DNA from: Bacteroidota bacterium
GTDB lineage: Bacteria; Bacteroidota; Ignavibacteria; UBA10030; UBA6906
Assembly: GCA_017860555.1 (NCBI GenBank)
Contig: JAGDMJ010000150.1
Span: 1-7,562 of the forward strand
Reading direction: 5' to 3'
DNA length: 7,562 nucleotides
Shown: positions 1-5,594 of the stretch, piece after piece
Layout of the letters: each line of letters opens with the position of its first letter
How positions within the stretch are numbered: the first letter of the stretch is position 1
Translations under genes and position numbers: made by a program
The notes under the pieces: model-generated
Told to the model about the DNA's origin: nothing
Seen by the model: the letters and a program-made list of their open reading frames with translations, nothing else
The model's database searches: none

Positions 1-2210
1 AGCCGCTCTATGGTATACCCGAACGGCAGCAGCAGCGTCTCCACCGCTTTCAGCGCCAGCTCGGTGTATTTCTCGATGTCGTATCCATCGTCGAAGGAGT
101 AAAGGGCAACGGGTTTCGCTTTCTCGGGTTTCTTCTTCCCGGTCGCGTCCAGGATGATGTACTCGATCATCTCTCCGGCGGCCAGGCTGATCCCCGCCTC
201 ATCCAGTGCTTTAGCAACAATGGCGCTCACGTTATTGTTCGCGTACTCATCCGCCTCGCGCGAGATGTGCCGCCGCACGATCAGTCCGAGCGGATCGGCT
301 TTCCCGCTCCGGAGCTCCGCGATGAATTCTCCCGCCTTTGCCAGCGCCGCCGGAACCAGCGCCTCGACGCCGGCGACGTTCTTCCCTTCTCCGAAGATCT
401 TCAGCATTTCTCCCTGCATCCGTTTGATGAAGACCGGCGTGTCCCGCCTGCGCACCTCGATGCCCCGGATCTTGATCTCGTTGTTCGTGTACCATCCCAC
501 ATACCGGTTGGCGGTCGGCACGAGCGGATCCATCTTGGAGGAAGGAAAGAGGATCCAGTTATAGATCCCGTCAAGCGAGATATCGATGCCCACGGCCGCG
601 GCAACTTCTTTCGCCAGCGCGTCATACTCCTGTTCCGTCGCTCCTTCCTTTTTCAGCCACATACAGTCGACAATGGCATGGATGAAAAGAAAACCGTGCG
701 ACTCGGCGATCTCTTTCGCCGTGAGGATGGCATCGCGCGAGTAGGCGTTGACGGATTCATGCGCTTCGATCCGCCCGAAGCGCGCGTTCTTGTATCCCAG
801 GTAGCCGAAGCAGGTCACCAGCATCCATTTGAGCGCGTTCTGCCGCCGGTCGTAGAGATGCCACCGCTCGTCGCCTGCGGCTTTCAGCGCCTTTTTGCGC
901 CGCTTGTATTCGCCCCGCTTGTGCACCACGGTCCTGAGCGTCGCGGGAACGATCCCTTCCCGCCGCTCGCAAATGGTATACTTCAGTTCCGGCACGGCCT
1001 CGTTCCGGCAACAGCGGCAGTTCACCGTTTCGGGAGACACGTTATGTTCGACCATGATCGTCGGGTACATGGAGGCGAAATCCATCTCCGCCACCTGCTC
1101 ATGGAAGCCCATCAGAGGTTGGAAGATCAGCCCGCCCCGGTCCGCAAGAAGGAGCGTTGCCGCGGTCTTGAACTCCTCCGGCTCCCGTTTCTTCGCCGGG
1201 ATCAGGTAGTTGTGCCGGTATGCCCAGGAGAGCTGCATGGAAGAAAGCGCCGACCCGATCGTGGAGCGCGCCTGGTGCTGCACCGGAAGTTGTGTGAGCC
1301 GCGCAATCTCCAGAACGCCGTCCAGGCTTGCTTCCCCCATCATGAAGGAGTTCTCGGTATCCAGATGCCATCGCCCGGCAATCTCGAACGCGCCATCTTT
1401 ATGGACGATCTTGCCGTAGGCAAAATAGCTCGACTCGTTGGTGGTGAAATAGCCGGCCCGCGCGTCCCGGTTCAGTTCCAGGGGGACGTTCTCCTCCAGC
1501 GAAAGTCTGGCGAGCATCGGAAGGAGCACCGCATCTCCATACTCGGTCATGATAATATCCGGATCGCAGCGCCGGATGTGGCGGTTGAGCGATTGCAGGA
1601 TGTCGGCCGGCTCTTCGTGCTCAAGTTCATATGTCCGTCCATCATAGCCCACCTCAAGCTGATATGTTTTCCGGTACTTGGGAGAGACAAAGTCGGGACG
1701 GTTTTTGAGGGTCATGGTGGTCAGCGGCGGGACGCCATACTCCAGCGCGTCCCGGGCGTCATGGAGTTGCCATCCGACCAACGTTCCGCCGGCGTCGATG
1801 CTGTATTCGCCGAGGGCCAGCGGGAAGAGCCCGGTGGAATAGAGGTAGAGCTGCTGGACGGTGATGTCCGAATTAAAGAAGACAAAGTGGGGGAAATGGC
1901 GCTCCATGGCGCGAACCACTTCTTTGAAGCGGGTGGTGTCGTGCACGGCTACCCGCAGCACGTTCCATTCCTCGTCGGAGTAGATTTCCCGCTGCACAGC
2001 GGGGTCAAGCTCGATACGGAATGGAAAGTTCGCCGCCAGCACGGCCGCCCGCGCTGCGCCGTCCCGGTCCACATGCATGAAGAACGAGGGAACGAACCGG
2101 TCATAGCAGCAATGCTTGACGCCGTCCCTGTCCACCAGCCAGAGCGTGACGCCGTCGGCGGAGGCATAGAGATCAAACAGCCATGCGATAACTGTGCGCG
2201 ATGTATCCAC
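1..2210 (-). CDS. Divergent family-B DNA polymerase, PolB2-like (3' end outside window)
   Basis: The frame is open for 736 codons and runs off the left edge. Motif A is D377-F-A-S-M-Y-P383. R432 and K436 fit the nucleotide-binding helix. Motif B is K461-W-M-L-V-T-C-F-G469, where active enzymes have K-x3-N-S-x-Y-G. Motif C is H511-A-I-V-D-C-M-W, where active enzymes have Y-G-D-T-D-S, so its first Asp is I513 and only the second (D515) remains. In the exonuclease region, residues 217-231 (P-D-I-I...Y-G-D-A-V-L-L-P) resemble Exo II but lack its catalytic Asp. A conserved thumb-type stretch (G-I-E-V-R-R-R-D-T-P) lies at 583-592. This pattern fits the archaeal PolB2 clade and its few bacterial homologues, described as inactivated (Rogozin et al. 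2008). D377 and D515 are the two main metal ligands, so some activity is possible. The GTG start at 2210 follows GCAGG. In-frame TTG 2231 and GTG 2237 are alternatives. Role in lesion bypass is inferred. Confidence 0.9.
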   Translation of the reverse strand, partial: MDTSRTVIAWLFDLYASADGVTLWLVDRDGVKHCCYDRFVPSFFMHVDRDGAARAAVLAANFPFRIELDPAVQREIYSDEEWNVLRVAVHDTTRFKEVVRAMERHFPHFVFFNSDITVQQLYLYSTGLFPLALGEYSIDAGGTLVGWQLHDARDALEYGVPPLTTMTLKNRPDFVSPKYRKTYQLEVGYDGRTYELEHEEPADILQSLNRHIRRCDPDIIMTEYGDAVLLPMLARLSLEENVPLELNRDARAGYFTTNESSYFAYGKIVHKDGAFEIAGRWHLDTENSFMMGEASLDGVLEIARLTQLPVQHQARSTIGSALSSMQLSWAYRHNYLIPAKKREPEEFKTAATLLLADRGGLIFQPLMGFHEQVAEMDFASMYPTIMVEHNVSPETVNCRCCRNEAVPELKYTICERREGIVPATLRTVVHKRGEYKRRKKALKAAGDERWHLYDRRQNALKWMLVTCFGYLGYKNARFGRIEAHESVNAYSRDAILTAKEIAESHGFLFIHAIVDCMWLKKEGATEQEYDALAKEVAAAVGIDISLDGIYNWILFPSSKMDPLVPTANRYVGWYTNNEIKIRGIEVRRRDTPVFIKRMQGEMLKIFGEGKNVAGVEALVPAALAKAGEFIAELRSGKADPLGLIVRRHISREADEYANNNVSAIVAKALDEAGISLAAGEMIEYIILDATGKKKPEKAKPVALYSFDDGYDIEKYTELALKAVETLLLPFGYTIER

Positions 2211-2236
2211 ATGAAGCCTGCAAACATGCAACCCCA

Positions 2237-2267
2237 CTCTAGCACCTATCACCCGGCACCTGGCACA
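2237..2267. repeat. Repeat-like sequence at the small gene/polymerase junction
   Basis: The minus strand reads TGTGCCAGGTGCCGGGTGAT and continues with ATAGGTGCTAGAG. The GGTGCC/GGTGAT words resemble a short intergenic repeat type. It supplies the last codons and stop of the 91-residue protein. CGGCACC-GGCAC recurs with one changed base at 5611-5623, in the N-terminal codons of the intact DUF72 gene. Confidence 0.35.
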
Positions 2268-2514
2268 TGATTTTCCGTATTTCCTGTTGCAGCTCTTTGA
2301 TCATCCTCTGTTGCGCAAGCAACATCGACATTGCCACGCTTTCGAACGGAATGGCCCGGGCGGCATAGGCGCTGCCGGCAAGCTGCATGTGTGCCGCCCG
2401 GAAAAGCTCGTCGAGCGCCTCCTGGTCTTCCTTCCTGAGGCCGCGGCGGAACTTGGACCAGCTGTCGACCTCCGCCTGCAAGACCATGGTAAATGTTGGT
2501 ACCGTTCTGCCCAT
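2239..2514 (-). CDS. Small helical protein encoded next to the PolB2-like polymerase
   Basis: This is a 91-residue protein with no signal peptide or membrane segment. It is rich in charged residues and looks mostly helical: residues 8-45 (V-L-Q-A-E-V-D-S-W-S-K-F-R-R then acidic/basic helix) and 55-82 (P-F-E-S-V... Q-Q-R-M-I-K-E-L-Q-Q-E-I), the second half resembling a short coiled coil. I recall similar small proteins beside PolB2-type genes but cannot name a family. The ATG at 2514 is preceded by GAGG with 7 nt spacing, and that site overlaps the stop of the upstream RecA-like gene (9 nt between genes), which supports co-translation. The stop is 28 nt before the polymerase GTG. The last eight or so residues (C-Q-V-P-G-D-R-C) are read from a repeat-like sequence and may be a late addition. 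A bridging or accessory subunit of the polymerase is the simplest guess. Confidence 0.8.
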   Translation of the reverse strand: MGRTVPTFTMVLQAEVDSWSKFRRGLRKEDQEALDELFRAAHMQLAGSAYAARAIPFESVAMSMLLAQQRMIKELQQEIRKIMCQVPGDRC

Positions 2515-2523
2515 GCGTTTGCC

Positions 2524-3213
2524 TCAATGGTATGGCTCTGTGAGTCTTTTGTGCTCTTTGTCTTTCCGTGCCCCTGCTGCCTCCCTCGCAATCCTCGGCC
2601 GTCCTTCCTCCTCCGTCACCGCATACACCTCATCCATCACGCTGCAGACCTGGGGAAAGAGCGTGTTGCGCTCCTTGGATGCGGGTGTGACGTCGAGCGA
2701 GGCGAGAAGGACGGAGACCTTGGCCTGCTTCAGCTGGCGGAGCGCGCCGATGATGCGCCGGACGCCGGAGCGGACATCGGAGAGCGACGCCTGTTCGTCG
2801 TAAAACGTGTCCAGGAGCCCGAAGATGATAGCGACCGGAGAAGACTTTTTCAGAACGAAGGCCGGAAGCCGTTCGGTGATCACGGCTTCCATCTGATAGC
2901 AGGTGAACGCGCGGGAGATGAAGATGTTGTTCAGCAGCTCGTCCGGCGACGGGCCGCCGGACGAGGCCATTCGTCGCGCGAACTCGGCGATGTAATAGGC
3001 ATCGAAGTGGTTGGTCCCATCCACCAGCGTAATGGGAATGCCGCCGAGAAGCACATGCGCTGCCGCGGAGAGCGACAGGCGGAAAACGCTGCCGGTGCCA
3101 TGGAGGCAATAGAGCTTGCCGGGCGGCGCGGCTTTGAACTGTTGCACCAGCGTGGAATATGGAACGAGCGCGGTCGAGCCGATAGCCATCAATCCCCCGG
3201 AGAATTCTGCCAT
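2524..3213 (-). CDS. RecA/RadA-fold protein with degenerate ATP-binding motifs
   Basis: This 229-residue protein follows the strand order of the RecA/RadA core. Where the Walker A loop should be, residues 37-44 read L-H-G-T-G-S-V-F, with no Lys-Ser/Thr. A hydrophobic strand follows (I-T-L-V-D-G, 61-66). Residues 96-112 (N-I-F-I-S-R-A-F-T-C-Y-Q-M...) match the RadA-type 'N-I-x-V-A-R-A-Y...Q-M' segment. Residues 127-140 (V-A-I-I-F-G-L-L-D-T-F-Y-D-E) occupy the Walker B strand, with Gly132 where RadA has Asp. ATP hydrolysis therefore looks lost, and a structural or partner-recruiting role like ImuA is an inference. ATG 3213 is chosen because the 28 codons before it (from GTG 3297) encode no fold-like sequence and cover two inverted repeats. 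It has no good ribosome site. The C-terminal tail (about 215-226, Lys/Arg/Glu rich) coincides with a repeat-like sequence. The gene ends 9 nt before the small helical gene. Confidence 0.8.
   Translation of the reverse strand: MAEFSGGLMAIGSTALVPYSTLVQQFKAAPPGKLYCLHGTGSVFRLSLSAAAHVLLGGIPITLVDGTNHFDAYYIAEFARRMASSGGPSPDELLNNIFISRAFTCYQMEAVITERLPAFVLKKSSPVAIIFGLLDTFYDEQASLSDVRSGVRRIIGALRQLKQAKVSVLLASLDVTPASKERNTLFPQVCSVMDEVYAVTEEEGRPRIAREAAGARKDKEHKRLTEPYH
2537..2572. repeat. Repeat-like sequence read as the C-terminal tail of the RecA-like protein
   Basis: The plus strand reads as stacked GTGAGTCTTTTGTGCTCTTTG-like words (shown here only in part: TCTTTTGTGCTCTTTGTC). It resembles another short intergenic repeat type I recall. 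It lies inside the coding frame, giving residues about 215-226 (K-D-K-E-H-K-R-L-T-E). Confidence 0.35.
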
Positions 3214-3244
3214 CCGTTCGGTCCCGCCCGAACGGAGGCGGGAC
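3214..3244 (-). promoter_or_regulatory. Two overlapping, mutually exclusive inverted repeats before the RecA-like start
   Basis: CCGTTCGG (3214-3221) pairs with CCGAACGG (3228-3235). GTCCCGCC (3221-3228) pairs with GGCGGGAC (3237-3244). Both are perfect 8-bp stems and they share bases, so an RNA could form only one at a time. The element ends directly at the ATG of the RecA-like gene. It could be a translational switch or simply a repeat hairpin. Confidence 0.5.
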
Positions 3245-3280
3245 CTGTCCAACAACGATGTACTGTGTATTGTGACTTGC

Positions 3281-3340
3281 AGTGCCTTGACCACCACACT
3301 TTATTATCGGATATCGAATGTCGAAGGGGTCGCAGGCACT
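3281..3340. repeat. AT-rich element with imperfect inverted arms
   Basis: AGTGCCTTGACC (3281-3292) and GGTCGCAGGCACT (3328-3340) are inverted with one bulge and one mismatch. The interior holds TTATCGGATATCGAATGTCG, far more AT-rich than its surroundings and built of ATCGA/GATAT-type words. It lies between the DUF72-like and RecA-like genes. The interior resembles the sequence just upstream of the DUF72-like gene at 4139-4185. Confidence 0.45.
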
Positions 3341-3349
3341 CCAGCTATA

Positions 3350-4138
3350 CTAGGCCGCCTGCTTCCGGATCGGCGAGAGCCTGGCCAGATCGGCGTTGAG
3401 CATGGTCATCAACGTTTCGAGCGAGGCCGCGCCGGCATGCTCATCGAGATACAGAAAGCATGTTTTCTTTTCCACAACACAGCGGCGGATCGTCTCCACC
3501 ATGCCCAGTTCCCATCCTCCGTCCATGCTCTGTCCCGGCCATGGCCCCGGCGTATTCCGGTACACGGCATGCTCCGCAGTGAGGATGCCGGGAATCTGGA
3601 TCTGATCGAGCAGCGGCGGCATGGCTGTCTCATCGAACAGGTGCGCCATGCCATGGCTGCGCAGGCAGGCGCAGTACTCGGGAAGAAGAAAGTTCGGATT
3701 TCTCACTCCCACGGCAAAGCGGTACGAACGTGGCAGCCCGGACAGGAACGGGTCGAGCATTTCAAGAAAGGCGTGGACCGAAAGACCCTCCGTGGCATAA
3801 ATGGGCGCGAGGCAGAGCATCACGAGTTGCGGCCGCGGGGTGAGCGCCTCCATGGCCGGGAGCAGAACATCCTGCAGCATCCCGGGATCGAGGAAGTGGC
3901 CATTACGTTCTCCCCGCTTTGAACGGTCATGATGCCCATACGAAAAGCGGTAGGTCAACGGTCCGCCCGACACGACAACGGCGGGAGAGAGTCCGGCCGG
4001 CAGCTTCTCCGCCTGGCCGGAAAGGCGCAGGAACCGGTCGGCGTCGATGCACAGGGGCGGACAGAGACTGAAATGGATCTGGTGGCGCTCCCATGCGCGC
4101 ACGTAGGATGCGAGCCAGGTTTCAACGGCGTTGCCCAT
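3350..4138 (-). CDS. Divergent YecE/DUF72-like protein
   Basis: This 262-residue protein aligns with the intact DUF72 protein at 5595-6638 over its central and C-terminal parts. Residues 126-184 (E-M-L-D-P-F-L-S-G-L-P... A-V-G-V-R-N-P-N-F-L... M-P-P-L-L-D-Q-I-Q-I-P-G) match residues 200-259 there, and 213-247 match its C-terminal helix/strand (R-R-C-V...L-Y). The N-terminal barrel strand with G-T-S-S-W is not recognisable; the first 80 residues are short and different. The conserved Glu of 'V-E-L-R-N' is Gly144 here. It is therefore probably a barrel of altered or lost activity. DUF72 folds as a TIM barrel and has been compared with endonuclease IV; the true function is unknown. An in-frame TAG lies two codons upstream of ATG 4138, so the start cannot be earlier, and no clear ribosome site is visible. 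The gene lies 136 bp upstream of the RecA-like gene in the same direction. Confidence 0.8.
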   Translation of the reverse strand: MGNAVETWLASYVRAWERHQIHFSLCPPLCIDADRFLRLSGQAEKLPAGLSPAVVVSGGPLTYRFSYGHHDRSKRGERNGHFLDPGMLQDVLLPAMEALTPRPQLVMLCLAPIYATEGLSVHAFLEMLDPFLSGLPRSYRFAVGVRNPNFLLPEYCACLRSHGMAHLFDETAMPPLLDQIQIPGILTAEHAVYRNTPGPWPGQSMDGGWELGMVETIRRCVVEKKTCFLYLDEHAGAASLETLMTMLNADLARLSPIRKQAA

Positions 4139-4185
4139 GTTCTATCACTGTACTTCGTTATTGGATATTCGACATTCCCTTCACC
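4139..4185. repeat. AT-rich repeat-like sequence upstream of the DUF72-like gene
   Basis: The stretch contains TTCGTTATTGGATATTCGAC and related words, similar in composition and partly in sequence to 3301-3326. I recall near-identical words scattered in intergenic DNA of many environmental bacteria. The rest of the gap up to 4264 shows no gene. Confidence 0.4.
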
Positions 4186-4264
4186 CACACCACCATTCTT
4201 CCGGGCAGCAGCACCACTCGAGACAAAGATTGCCAGACGTGCGTTTCTCTCGGTTCCTGTCGCC

Positions 4265-4504
4265 TCAACAAGCCACGCCGTACGCTTTTTCCCCGCAGCT
4301 CTCGCACAGCCCGTCCGCCGTATACCGGCTCGAGCATTCGCGGCAGAGGAGCAGGTGCGCTTCCATGCAGTCGCGACACAGGATCTCGCTGTGCAATGAT
4401 TCCTCCGCCATGCTCACAAAATGATTCCATTCCGTTGCCGTCAGACGATGCTCGCACATGGAGCAGTGCGCCGGAGAAGACGCGCGAAAACGGGTTCGGG
4501 TCAT
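4265..4504 (-). CDS. Small zinc-ribbon-like protein with four CxxC pairs
   Basis: This 79-residue protein has Cys pairs at C14/C17, C43/C46, C54/C57 and C67/C70, plus a final C79. This is enough for two zinc sites of the ribbon or B-box-like type. The helix between the first two pairs (T24-L42) and the spacing of the last three pairs (C-x2-C-x7-C-x2-C-x9-C-x2-C) look like genuine metal-binding design rather than a chance frame. ATG 4504 is preceded by AGAGGA at good spacing. It is the first gene after the operator-bearing promoter at 4579-4607 and so probably leads the minus-strand cluster. A 126-bp gap separates it from the DUF72-like gene. I do not recognise the family. A DNA- or protein-binding adaptor is plausible, and a regulator of the cluster is possible. 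Confidence 0.7.
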   Translation of the reverse strand: MTRTRFRASSPAHCSMCEHRLTATEWNHFVSMAEESLHSEILCRDCMEAHLLLCRECSSRYTADGLCESCGEKAYGVAC

Positions 4505-4520
4505 GGTTCATCCTCTTTCT

Positions 4521-4543
4521 CATCCGTGTTCATCTGTGGCTAT
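4521..4543. repeat. Repeat-like motif upstream of the zinc-ribbon gene
   Basis: CATCCGTGTTCATCTGTGGC matches, from memory, a short sequence family widespread in intergenic DNA of environmental bacteria. It lies 17 bases from the zinc-ribbon start, inside the predicted leader. Confidence 0.4.
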
Positions 4544-4553
4544 TGTTCATGTC

Positions 4554-4572
4554 GGGCGCGGCCTCCGCGCCC
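4554..4572 (-). promoter_or_regulatory. GC-rich hairpin at predicted 5' end of the cluster mRNA
   Basis: GGGCGCGG and CCGCGCCC form an 8-bp stem with a 3-base loop. The predicted transcription start falls at its edge. There is no T-tract after it in either direction, so it is not an intrinsic terminator. A 5' stem-loop that stabilises the message is the likelier role. Confidence 0.5.
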
Positions 4573-4578
4573 TGGTGA

Positions 4579-4607
4579 AGCATACGACATTTTTGTCGTA
4601 TTGTCAA
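4579..4607 (-). promoter_or_regulatory. Sigma-70-type promoter of the minus-strand cluster
   Basis: On the minus strand TTGACA (4607-4602) is followed by exactly 17 bases and TATGCT (4584-4579, 4 of 6 matches). Predicted transcription start is near 4572, giving a leader of about 68 nt before the zinc-ribbon gene. The spacer is almost entirely occupied by a palindromic operator. Confidence 0.7.
4582..4601. promoter_or_regulatory. Operator site 1, perfect palindrome
   Basis: ATACGACA-TTTT-TGTCGTAT is a perfect 8-bp inverted repeat with a 4-base centre. It lies between the -35 and -10 boxes of the minus-strand promoter, so a bound dimer would block RNA polymerase. The GACA-N4-TGTC core recalls sites of BlaI/CopY-type winged-helix repressors, but the regulator is unknown and a LexA-type repressor is not excluded. 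Confidence 0.7.
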
Positions 4608-4613
4608 GAGCGC

Positions 4614-4633
4614 ACACAACAAAAATGTCGTGT
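4614..4633. promoter_or_regulatory. Operator site 2, near-perfect palindrome
   Basis: ACACAACA-AAAA-TGTCGTGT has the same 8-4-8 layout as site 1, with one mismatched pair between arms. Centres of the two sites are 32 bp apart, about three helical turns, so dimers would sit on the same DNA face. It lies upstream of the -35 box of the minus promoter and about 80 bp before the YIP1-family gene. Confidence 0.65.
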
Positions 4634-4714
4634 CTGCCCGCCTGAAGACGGTTGCTTCTCAATAGGGATTTTTTTACGTTATGCCGTCCCACAACCACCT
4701 TAGGAGACCCGCCC

Positions 4715-5515
4715 ATGGAAGAGCACCAGACTGTCACCAAGCCGGAACCCGCCGCTGAAGTCAAACCAATGTCCTTCACGGAGAAACTCGCCAACATCTT
4801 CTCCGCTCCCGGCGAACTGTTCGAGAACGTTCGGCTGACGGGCAAGACCCCCAGCAACTGGGTCATTCCCACGGCGATCATGATTGTGGTCGCCATTGCG
4901 ATGCAACAGCTCATTATGAGCAACCCCTCTCTCGCCGATCAAACCAGGGCCATGGTGGCCAAGGCCACGGATGAAAGGCTCCAGAAAGCGGTCGAGTCGG
5001 GGAGCATGACACCCGAGCAAGCGGAACAGCAACGCGAACAGATCGAAAACTTCTCGGACCCGTCGTCGATGCTCAATATCGCCATGCGCGTCATCGGCAT
5101 TGTGATCTTCCTGCCGGCGATCCTCTTCCTTCTCGGCCTCGTCTACTGGCTGCTTGGCAAAACGGCCATGCATGCGACGTCGCCCTATATGAAAGTGGTG
5201 GAGGTGGTCGGCCTGACGTTTCTGATCGGCGCCGTGGAATCCATCGTGACCACCGTGATGGCCATCGGAATGGATTCGCTGCATGCCGGTCCACACCTCG
5301 CCGCCATGGTCCAGGATTTCGATCTCCAGAACAAGCTCCATGCGGCACTTGCCAAGGTCAATGTGTTTACCATCTGGAGCCTTATCGTCACCAGCATCGG
5401 ACTGTCCAAGCTTTTCCAGCGCGACCTCCCGAAGGTGCTCGTCCTGGTCTTCGCGCTCTGGATCCTCTGGTCGGCTTTTACGGTACTTACCGGTTTCATG
5501 AACTTCGGCGCGTAA
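4715..5515 (+). CDS. YIP1-family integral membrane protein
   Basis: This 266-residue protein has a soluble N-terminus, then the typical opening of bacterial YIP1-family proteins: F-T-E-K-L-A-N-I-F-S-A-P-G-E-L-F-E-N-V-R (21-40). Five hydrophobic segments follow at about 49-68, 123-148, 162-186, 216-234 and 239-262. A charged Glu/Gln-rich loop (75-118) separates the first two and probably lies outside the membrane core. Function in bacteria is unknown; the family is named after yeast Yip1, a Rab-interacting membrane protein. ATG 4715 is preceded by AGGAG with 8 nt spacing. A TTG start at 4652 would add 21 residues with no ribosome site and is not favoured. A weak promoter may be TTGCTT (4652) with TACGTT (4675). 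The gene stands alone: an intrinsic terminator follows 20 bp after its stop, and there is no obvious functional link to the repair-type neighbours. Confidence 0.88.
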   Translation: MEEHQTVTKPEPAAEVKPMSFTEKLANIFSAPGELFENVRLTGKTPSNWVIPTAIMIVVAIAMQQLIMSNPSLADQTRAMVAKATDERLQKAVESGSMTPEQAEQQREQIENFSDPSSMLNIAMRVIGIVIFLPAILFLLGLVYWLLGKTAMHATSPYMKVVEVVGLTFLIGAVESIVTTVMAIGMDSLHAGPHLAAMVQDFDLQNKLHAALAKVNVFTIWSLIVTSIGLSKLFQRDLPKVLVLVFALWILWSAFTVLTGFMNFGA

Positions 5516-5535
5516 ACGCGGGTGACTCTCGTCCT

Positions 5536-5570
5536 GAAAGCCCCGGCCACAACCGGGGCTTTCTCTTTTT
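5536..5570 (+). terminator. Intrinsic terminator after the YIP1-family gene
   Basis: GAAAGCCCCGG (5536-5546) and CCGGGGCTTTC (5553-5563) form a perfect 11-bp stem with a 6-base loop, followed by TCTTTTT. It begins 20 bp after the YIP1-family stop and separates that gene from the DUF72-helicase pair. Confidence 0.9.
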
Positions 5571-5594
5571 CACCGTTCCTTCTTATATTGAGGC

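Noticed and set aside
267..2270. Open frame of 667 codons on the plus strand
   Set aside because: It is antisense to the polymerase, whose motifs are clear. Its translation is rich in Arg/His/Pro/Gly with no recognisable domain, as expected for the complement of a GC-rich gene.
3214..3297. GTG start at 3297 for the RecA-like gene
   Set aside because: It would add 28 residues with no fold character, read through two perfect inverted repeats. ATG 3213 begins just before the recognisable part of the protein.
3116..3922. Plus-strand open frame of 268 codons across the DUF72-like gene
   Set aside because: It crosses two minus genes and the intergenic hairpins. The minus DUF72-like frame aligns with the intact DUF72 protein, so this one is a shadow.
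4554..4572. GC hairpin as an intrinsic terminator
   Set aside because: There is no T-tract on either side, and it sits at the start rather than the end of a transcript.
4093..4578. Plus-strand open frames over the zinc-ribbon gene and control region
   Set aside because: They have no ribosome sites or domains, and they overlap the better-supported zinc-ribbon frame and the promoter.
4652..4714. TTG start for the YIP1-family gene
   Set aside because: It has no ribosome site. ATG 4715 has AGGAG at good spacing, and the family-like sequence begins after it.
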